Source: Oxalobacteraceae bacterium (GTDB lineage: Bacteria; Pseudomonadota; Gammaproteobacteria; Burkholderiales; Burkholderiaceae_D). Taken from it: 10,000 nt of DNA. The stretch covers positions 1 through 10,000 of the forward strand of contig CANGFL010000024.1 of NCBI GenBank assembly GCA_947453015.1, read 5' to 3'. Position numbers and translations under genes: made by a program. Shown here piece by piece: positions 5,633 through 10,000 of this stretch; position 1 is the stretch's first letter, and the number at the start of each line of letters is the position of its first letter. The notes below the pieces were generated by a model that had not been told where the DNA came from, ran no database searches, and saw nothing but the letters and a program-made list of their open reading frames with translations.

Positions 5633-6815
5633 ATCTACGATCTAATAAAGTTTGAACTGCGCTCACCCGTGCGGCATGCACTGCGGCAGCAATGTGATGT
5701 GTAGGATTTTGAGGATGGTCTATCGCAACCGCGGCGGCGATCTGGCCTGCGTTAATCGCTTTTGCAGATGTAAGCGAGGCTAGCAATAGTTCTATTGAAG
5801 GTAATTTATTTTTATTGCTGGTTTGATGAATGAGCTCATGCAGCTTTAACAAATCCGCAAAACGATCGGATTTACGAAACGCATCACAACGCTCAAGTAG
5901 TTTGACGATAGCATCTGCCGACATTTCAGCAGCAGCATGAACAGCAACGCACTCACGCGCCGCCAATATAGCAAGCTCTTTCACGTCATTCGGCAGCTTT
6001 AAGCGCTGACACAAATCGATCGCCAGCTGCTCATTCGCTAAGTGGTAAGTAATGACGGAAAAACGAATGGGGAGTGAAGCCTCTAAATGAGCAGCACCAT
6101 CGATTTCGCTCATTATTTTTTCAGCAGCCACAGCTGATGCATGTGACTGGGTATCGATTACCTGATCAAGCAATCCATCAAGCTCGGGCATCAAACGCTT
6201 CAGCGCTCCACACTCACGCAACACCGCAAACATACGCGAAGGACGCGCCTCCATTAAGCCGCGCGCAATTTCTTGCCACACTCTTTCCGACACCAATGCA
6301 TCCACCTCGCCTGACTCAACCATCTGATGCATCAGAGTAGCCGTCTGCGGTGCGACACTAAAGTCTGTGAATCGCGCAGCAAAACGCGCAAGGCGCAAGA
6401 TACGCACAGGGTCCTCCGCAAATGCGAGCGAGACATGTCGAAATACTTTGTTTTTAATATCAGCTTGTCCGCCACAAGGATCGATCAGCGTGCCGTCGAT
6501 ATCTTGTGCGATCGCATTAATCGTTAGATCACGTCGCTGTAAGTCTTGCTCCAACGTGACATCGGGCGCTGCATGAAATGCGAAACCCGTATAACCCGGC
6601 GCAGTTTTTCGTTCAGTCCGCGCTAAGGCATATTCTTCGTGCGTTGTGGGATGAAGGAAAACCGGAAAATCCTTACCTACCGCAATGAAGCCCGCTGCTT
6701 TCATCTGCTCAGGTGTCGCACCAACCACTACGTAATCTCTATCTTTGACGGACAAACCCATCAGCGCATCACGCACCGCTCCACCCACAACATAAATTTT
6801 GTAGGTTGGCGCCAT
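5631..6815 (-). CDS. cca: CCA-adding enzyme (tRNA nucleotidyltransferase) with a degenerate HD domain
   Basis: This class II nucleotidyltransferase adds or repairs the 3' CCA of tRNAs in the cytoplasm, using CTP and ATP. With the ATG at 6815 the protein has 394 residues. The catalytic head shows YVVGGAVRD (8-16), the metal-binding DRD pair D25/D27, RRDLTINA (94-101) and the EDPVRILRLARFAARF block (134-149), all typical of bacterial CCA enzymes. The frame stays open up to an ATG at 6875, but the extra 20 residues overlap the upstream gene and have no counterpart in known Cca proteins, which start at this MKIY-like motif. The start is five bases after the upstream stop with no clear ribosome binding site, suggesting translational coupling. 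In E. coli Cca the C-terminal half is an HD phosphohydrolase. Here the equivalent region (about residues 220-295) lacks the paired His-Asp and appears to miss the His-rich insert, so probably only nucleotidyltransferase activity remains. Confidence 0.94.
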   Translation of the reverse strand: MAPTYKIYVVGGAVRDALMGLSVKDRDYVVVGATPEQMKAAGFIAVGKDFPVFLHPTTHEEYALARTERKTAPGYTGFAFHAAPDVTLEQDLQRRDLTINAIAQDIDGTLIDPCGGQADIKNKVFRHVSLAFAEDPVRILRLARFAARFTDFSVAPQTATLMHQMVESGEVDALVSERVWQEIARGLMEARPSRMFAVLRECGALKRLMPELDGLLDQVIDTQSHASAVAAEKIMSEIDGAAHLEASLPIRFSVITYHLANEQLAIDLCQRLKLPNDVKELAILAARECVAVHAAAEMSADAIVKLLERCDAFRKSDRFADLLKLHELIHQTSNKNKLPSIELLLASLTSAKAINAGQIAAAVAIDHPQNPTHHIAAAVHAARVSAVQTLLDRR

Positions 6816-6820
6816 CGTGT

Positions 6821-7744
6821 TTAGTGAGGTGCGAGGTAGCGAGGTGCCACCGCTTCTAATGGCGTGGCGAGCCACGCGGGGGGTGTGGAGTAACTTCCTG
6901 TCGCTACGTTATCTACTTTCATAGAGTCGAGATTGTCGCGACTCATAATCGGACCACCCGGCACATGCTCTAGTAGAAAGGCTTGTATACGAGCGAGCGC
7001 ATCAGGCAATTCAATGACAGGCCGCGGATGACCGCTATACACACCGGCGAGATGCAGCAATTCTTTCATGCTGTAGACAGTCGGCCCTATCAATTCATAG
7101 GTCTGACCAATGGTGTCACTATTTTCAAGTGCCTGCACAAAAGCCTGAGCAACATCGCCTACAAATACTGGTTGAAATTTTGTCTGCACACCACCCAAAG
7201 CTAATACCGGCAACACCGACTGAAGCTGGGCAAACATGTTGAGAAAATTATCTTCTGGGCCGAAAACCACGGATGGGCGAAATGACGTCAGCTCAAGATC
7301 GGTTGCTGCTGACATTATTTTTTCGCCCACTGCTTTGGAGCGTTGATACATAGACGGGCCGTGCTCATCAGCACCCAAAGCACTCATATGCAAAAACCGC
7401 TTAATCCCCTTGCGCTGACATGCTGCGACTAAGCGTCGTGGCAACTCGACGTGAGCGCGCTCAAAGGCAGGACCCCATGGAGTACCTCCCGATGAATGCA
7501 GTACACCGACTAAATTAATTACAGCATCTGCACGCTGCATCAAACGATCGAGTGCCGACGGATCATAAACATCCGCTTCAACTAACTGAACGGTCGGCAA
7601 TACTGTTAAATGACGCGCGCGATGTGGTCGGCGCGTGGGCACAATAACGCTGCGACCGGTCGCAGCTAGTTGCGCCACGATATGTGAACCGATAAATCCG
7701 CTGCCACCAATAACTACAATAGATTCATGTCGCATAGTTGCCAT
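6821..7744 (-). CDS. NDUFA9-like atypical short-chain dehydrogenase (NAD(P)-binding Rossmann protein)
   Basis: From the ATG at 7744 this is a 307-residue extended/atypical SDR of the type annotated as complex I NDUFA9 subunit family. The N-terminal dinucleotide-binding motif VVIGGSGFIGSH begins near residue 10. VINLVGVL lies near 75-82. The catalytic-type Ser (HMSALGA, S121), Tyr (Y133) and Lys (YQRSK, K137) are present, and SFRPSVVFGPEDNF at about 154-167 is characteristic of the family. In mitochondria the homologue is an accessory subunit of complex I; in bacteria its role is not established, and no nuo genes lie nearby. The frame could begin at a GTG at 7759, overlapping the slt stop by 14 bases, or at an ATG at 7735, which best matches homologue N-termini. 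I chose 7744 because it directly follows the slt stop. No start has a strong ribosome binding site. It lies between slt and cca in a tight cluster. Confidence 0.9.
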   Translation of the reverse strand: MATMRHESIVVIGGSGFIGSHIVAQLAATGRSVIVPTRRPHRARHLTVLPTVQLVEADVYDPSALDRLMQRADAVINLVGVLHSSGGTPWGPAFERAHVELPRRLVAACQRKGIKRFLHMSALGADEHGPSMYQRSKAVGEKIMSAATDLELTSFRPSVVFGPEDNFLNMFAQLQSVLPVLALGGVQTKFQPVFVGDVAQAFVQALENSDTIGQTYELIGPTVYSMKELLHLAGVYSGHPRPVIELPDALARIQAFLLEHVPGGPIMSRDNLDSMKVDNVATGSYSTPPAWLATPLEAVAPRYLAPH

Positions 7745-7745
7745 C

Positions 7746-9752
7746 TTAGGGTAAATCACCGATTTCGTTCAGCATGGCATCGCGTGGCGATATGATGCCC
7801 AAACGAGATTTCAAGCTAGGTCCTTTATTCTCAAACAACGCTGAATAGCAGGTCGCATTCGCCAACACATTTTTCACATAACCGCGGGTTTCTGAAAAAG
7901 GAATCGTCTCGGCAAAGATAGCCCCCTCGATAGGTTTTTCCAGCGTTGCTCGCCAAAGTCGCGGACGACTCGGGCCGGCATTGTAAGCAGCCGTTGCTAA
8001 GGTCTGCGAGCCACCCAGATTTCCCAACACCATATTCAGATAATGAGTCCCGAGGGTGATGTTAGTTCGAGTGTCGTTTAAGTTACTGAGCGAAAAACCT
8101 GACATACCTATCTTGCGCGCCACATAGTTTGCCGTGGCAGGCATGATTTGCATCAAACCGGACGCACCGACGTTAGAGCGCGCCGCTTTCACGAAGCGCG
8201 ACTCTTGTCGAATCAATCCATATACCCACGCCTTATCCAAACTCAGCGGCTGAATAGCTGTTTGCATGATGTCGTCATGCGGCGTTGGAAAACGCTGCGT
8301 GAAATCTAACTCTACCTTTGCGCGATCCGCTGTTGTGACCATGCGATCCAGCACACCACTCTGGCGTGCAAATTCACCAGCGGCTAATAATTGACGATCA
8401 TTCAGTTTGCGTAATTGCCAATTCCATTCACGATTTCCTTCGAAACGTAAATCAAGATCAAGCAGTTTGAGTGAATTACGAAAGCCCGGATTCGACACCG
8501 CCTCAGATAACTCTTCTGCAGTCGGCGCTGATGGACGCGGTGGTACTACAAGCTTTTGACCTAACTCTTCCGCCGCCAAAATTCCATAAAAAGTAGGCTG
8601 ACTAGAGATAGTTTGAAATAATTTTTGCGCATCGTCTGTGTGATGCTGAGCAAGATAAGCACGACCACGCCAGTAAACCCATGTCGGCTCTTTTTGAAGT
8701 TCACGCGGCATGCTATCGATTGCACGCGCTACCATAGGCCAATCACCATCACGTAAAGCAGCGCGAACGCGCCACTGATGACCATCTGGCGATAAAGTCG
8801 CATCCCAGGTCTTACGCCACAAATTAGCAGCTTCTTTTGACAGCCCCATCGATGCATGTAAGGCTATCTGGGCCCAAGCCTGTGCCTGCTCTTCATGATT
8901 TAATCTAAACAGTGATTTATGTAATGCGCGTTCAGCTTTGTCTTGGTTATCTTTCGCTACTCGCCCTAAAGCAATCACGAACAATTCACGTACCGCTTGC
9001 GATCCTGCTGCGCCTCGCTCAACAAACGCAGATGACCGTTCAATCGCTGGCATCAACTGGCGCTCGCTGACGTCGATGAAATATGCAATACGCTTGGCTG
9101 CGCCTGTTGCACCATATTCAGCAGCTAAACGAATTTGACGCCAAACATCATCTTCACCAAACTGCCTGTTTTGATACAACCGATGAATTAAATCAACGCA
9201 TGCCTCACCATAGTTCTTGGGTTGTACTAATAACTCGCGCGCTGCTTTGACGACGTTTTCACCTTTCGCAACACGCGATGAAAGCGCATAACATTTCACT
9301 TGCAAATCATCATTCAAAACAAATAAGGGGTATTGCTCATCAAATAATCGCCAGTCACGCGCACGACCCAATATCAGCAACCAGTCATTGCGCAAACGAT
9401 CTGCGATAGCGGTGCCGTCATAACGATTCAGATAGCTACGAATTTCGCCTTCCGGTGTCGAGACAAGACGCGGATAGAGACGATAATAGTCAACATAGGA
9501 TTGAATAGGATAATCAGCTAAGCGAGCGGACAGGCGACCGGTATCCCCCATATCGCCGCGCGCGGATGCATCGCGCAACATGATGAAATCCGCATCGGCA
9601 CCGCCGCCGACCAAGATGGCACGTTTAGCAGCTGTCGCGGCATGCGCCATCGGCATCAGCGCCGTAACGAGCAAGACCACAGAAAGATGCTGCTTCATGG
9701 CCGAAAAAATTGTGCGGGCCGTGCGCCACATCGATACATCCGAAATTTTCAT
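7746..9752 (-). CDS. slt: Soluble lytic murein transglycosylase (Slt70-like)
   Basis: This periplasmic enzyme cleaves the MurNAc-GlcNAc bond of peptidoglycan with formation of 1,6-anhydro-muramic acid, acting in wall turnover. The long N-terminal part (about 40-490) is rich in short helices with repeat-like motifs (WVYWRGRAYLAQ, 358-369), matching the superhelical ring domain of Slt70. The catalytic lysozyme-like domain occupies about 500-645: IRQESRF with the catalytic Glu E517, GASGLMQIMPATA (529-541), ATAAYNAGP (586-594) and ETIPFSETRGYVKNVL (615-630). The 668-residue length is near that of Slt70. A signal peptide core LSVVLLVTALMPMAHA ends at residue 38. The coordinates use the outermost ATG (9752), which would give an unusually long 38-residue signal. 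Met8 (9731, with GGA seven bases upstream) or Met19 (9698, a classical 20-residue signal) may be the real start. It is the first gene of the slt, NDUFA9-like, cca cluster and divergent from 5-formyltetrahydrofolate cyclo-ligase. Confidence 0.93.
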   Translation of the reverse strand: MKISDVSMWRTARTIFSAMKQHLSVVLLVTALMPMAHAATAAKRAILVGGGADADFIMLRDASARGDMGDTGRLSARLADYPIQSYVDYYRLYPRLVSTPEGEIRSYLNRYDGTAIADRLRNDWLLILGRARDWRLFDEQYPLFVLNDDLQVKCYALSSRVAKGENVVKAARELLVQPKNYGEACVDLIHRLYQNRQFGEDDVWRQIRLAAEYGATGAAKRIAYFIDVSERQLMPAIERSSAFVERGAAGSQAVRELFVIALGRVAKDNQDKAERALHKSLFRLNHEEQAQAWAQIALHASMGLSKEAANLWRKTWDATLSPDGHQWRVRAALRDGDWPMVARAIDSMPRELQKEPTWVYWRGRAYLAQHHTDDAQKLFQTISSQPTFYGILAAEELGQKLVVPPRPSAPTAEELSEAVSNPGFRNSLKLLDLDLRFEGNREWNWQLRKLNDRQLLAAGEFARQSGVLDRMVTTADRAKVELDFTQRFPTPHDDIMQTAIQPLSLDKAWVYGLIRQESRFVKAARSNVGASGLMQIMPATANYVARKIGMSGFSLSNLNDTRTNITLGTHYLNMVLGNLGGSQTLATAAYNAGPSRPRLWRATLEKPIEGAIFAETIPFSETRGYVKNVLANATCYSALFENKGPSLKSRLGIISPRDAMLNEIGDLP

Positions 9753-9904
9753 GAATGAATTACTAGATAAAAAAAAGGGGGAAAAATTAAAAGCAGTGAC
9801 AAAATTTCATGCCTTTACAACATGCATAGCGTCATTCCTTTATAGTCTCTTAGAATACCATGCAGCATTCAGAACTATCGACATGAAAGCGGCTATTTTT
9901 AGCA
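9753..9904. promoter_or_regulatory. AT-rich divergent intergenic region between slt and the cyclo-ligase gene
   Basis: The region must carry promoters for both directions. On the plus strand TATAGT (9841-9846) and TAGAAT (9851-9856) each match the -10 consensus at five of six positions. On the minus strand TATAAA (complement of 9839-9844) overlaps the first of these. None has a convincing -35 box at 16-18 bp, so I do not assign a single promoter. Near slt, runs of 8 A (9769-9776), 5 G (9777-9781) and 5 A (9782-9786) give a pyrimidine-only tract in the slt leader. No Shine-Dalgarno is evident ahead of either gene. Confidence 0.4.
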
Positions 9905-10000
9905 ATGCAAACCCCAACAAATAAAGTGGAATTACGTCAGCAGCTCACCGCAGCTCGCCGCACCATGAGCGCTGATACAAAAGCCATGGCAGATGCGCGC
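9905..10000 (+). CDS. 5-formyltetrahydrofolate cyclo-ligase, N-terminal fragment (partial)
   Basis: Thirty-two codons from the ATG at 9905 run off the right edge. The N-terminus contains ELRQQLTAARRTMSADTKA, which fits the LRxxLxxxRRxxS opening of 5-formyltetrahydrofolate cyclo-ligases (ygfA/fau type), the ATP-dependent enzymes that convert 5-formyl-THF to 5,10-methenyl-THF in the cytoplasm. An in-frame TGA at 9884-9886 and the absence of other start codons after it make the ATG at 9905 the first possible start, although no clear ribosome binding site precedes it. The divergent position next to an Slt transglycosylase gene agrees with gene order I recall from betaproteobacteria. The ATP-binding and catalytic regions lie outside the window, so the call rests on a short N-terminus plus synteny. 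Confidence 0.7.
   Translation, partial: MQTPTNKVELRQQLTAARRTMSADTKAMADAR

Noticed and set aside
6816..6875. N-terminal extension of the CCA enzyme from the ATG at 6875
   Set aside because: The 20 extra residues overlap the end of the upstream gene and have no counterpart in known Cca proteins, whose N-terminus aligns with the ATG at 6815.
9753..9904. Possible 6S RNA (ssrS) gene, which sits next to the 5-formyltetrahydrofolate cyclo-ligase gene in many proteobacteria
   Set aside because: The gap is only 152 bp, shorter than a usual 6S RNA, and I see neither the long closing stem nor the GC-rich conserved flanks of the central bubble.
9580..9924. Plus-strand open frame of 114 codons crossing the slt start and the intergenic region
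   Set aside because: Its first half is antisense to the slt signal-peptide region and its last codons overlap the cyclo-ligase start; no recognisable protein features were seen.
9883..9924. A 13-codon upstream open frame (ATG at 9883) overlapping the cyclo-ligase start
   Set aside because: It has no ribosome binding site, and a short frame of this size is expected by chance; regulation by it is not supported.
1..10000. Mobile elements, CRISPR arrays, tRNA or rRNA genes, phage or defence modules
   Set aside because: No transposase-like protein, terminal inverted repeats, spaced direct-repeat array, tRNA cloverleaf or rRNA-like sequence was recognised on either strand.

Overview
The window looks like ordinary chromosomal sequence of a Gram-negative proteobacterium. 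I favour a betaproteobacterium (Burkholderiales-like). The grounds are the fused indolepyruvate:ferredoxin oxidoreductase with a divergent LysR regulator, the run Slt transglycosylase / NDUFA9-like protein / CCA-adding enzyme, and the 5-formyltetrahydrofolate cyclo-ligase gene divergent from slt. This assignment rests on recalled gene orders and protein similarity, not on a search.

Layout. Positions 1-148 hold the last 48 codons of a plus-strand membrane protein, possibly a transporter. A strong, apparently bidirectional hairpin terminator (174-215) separates it from a convergent 1200-residue fused IorA-IorB 2-oxoacid oxidoreductase on the minus strand (214-3816). A 171-bp divergent control region (3817-3987) has a good sigma70-type promoter for the oxidoreductase and dyads suited to LysR-type regulators. 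It leads into a plus-strand LysR-family gene (3988-4896). Next is a plus-strand gene for a small secreted protein with four EF-hand calcium-binding loops (5020-5487). Its leader holds 10-bp-phased repeats and a hairpin, and downstream of it are two small hairpins and a strong terminator (5599-5632).

The rest of the window is a tight minus-strand cluster, read from right to left: a soluble lytic transglycosylase (7746-9752), an NDUFA9-like atypical short-chain dehydrogenase (6821-7744), and a CCA-adding enzyme (5631-6815). The genes are nearly contiguous and probably co-transcribed from the 152-bp region 9753-9904. On the other side of that region starts 5-formyltetrahydrofolate cyclo-ligase, which runs off the window at 10000.

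How the genes work together. The oxidoreductase and LysR gene form a plausible self-contained module for oxidising aryl or branched 2-oxoacids from amino-acid breakdown to acyl-CoA, with electrons passed to ferredoxin. The slt cluster joins cell-wall recycling, an uncharacterised Rossmann protein and tRNA 3'-end maturation; these look like neighbours held by synteny more than one pathway. No mobile elements, CRISPR arrays, rRNA or tRNA genes, or defence systems were seen, and I see no clear previously undescribed system. The points most worth checking are the apparent loss of the HD phosphohydrolase residues in the CCA enzyme, the operator architecture between the oxidoreductase and lysR, and the structured non-coding stretches flanking the EF-hand gene.
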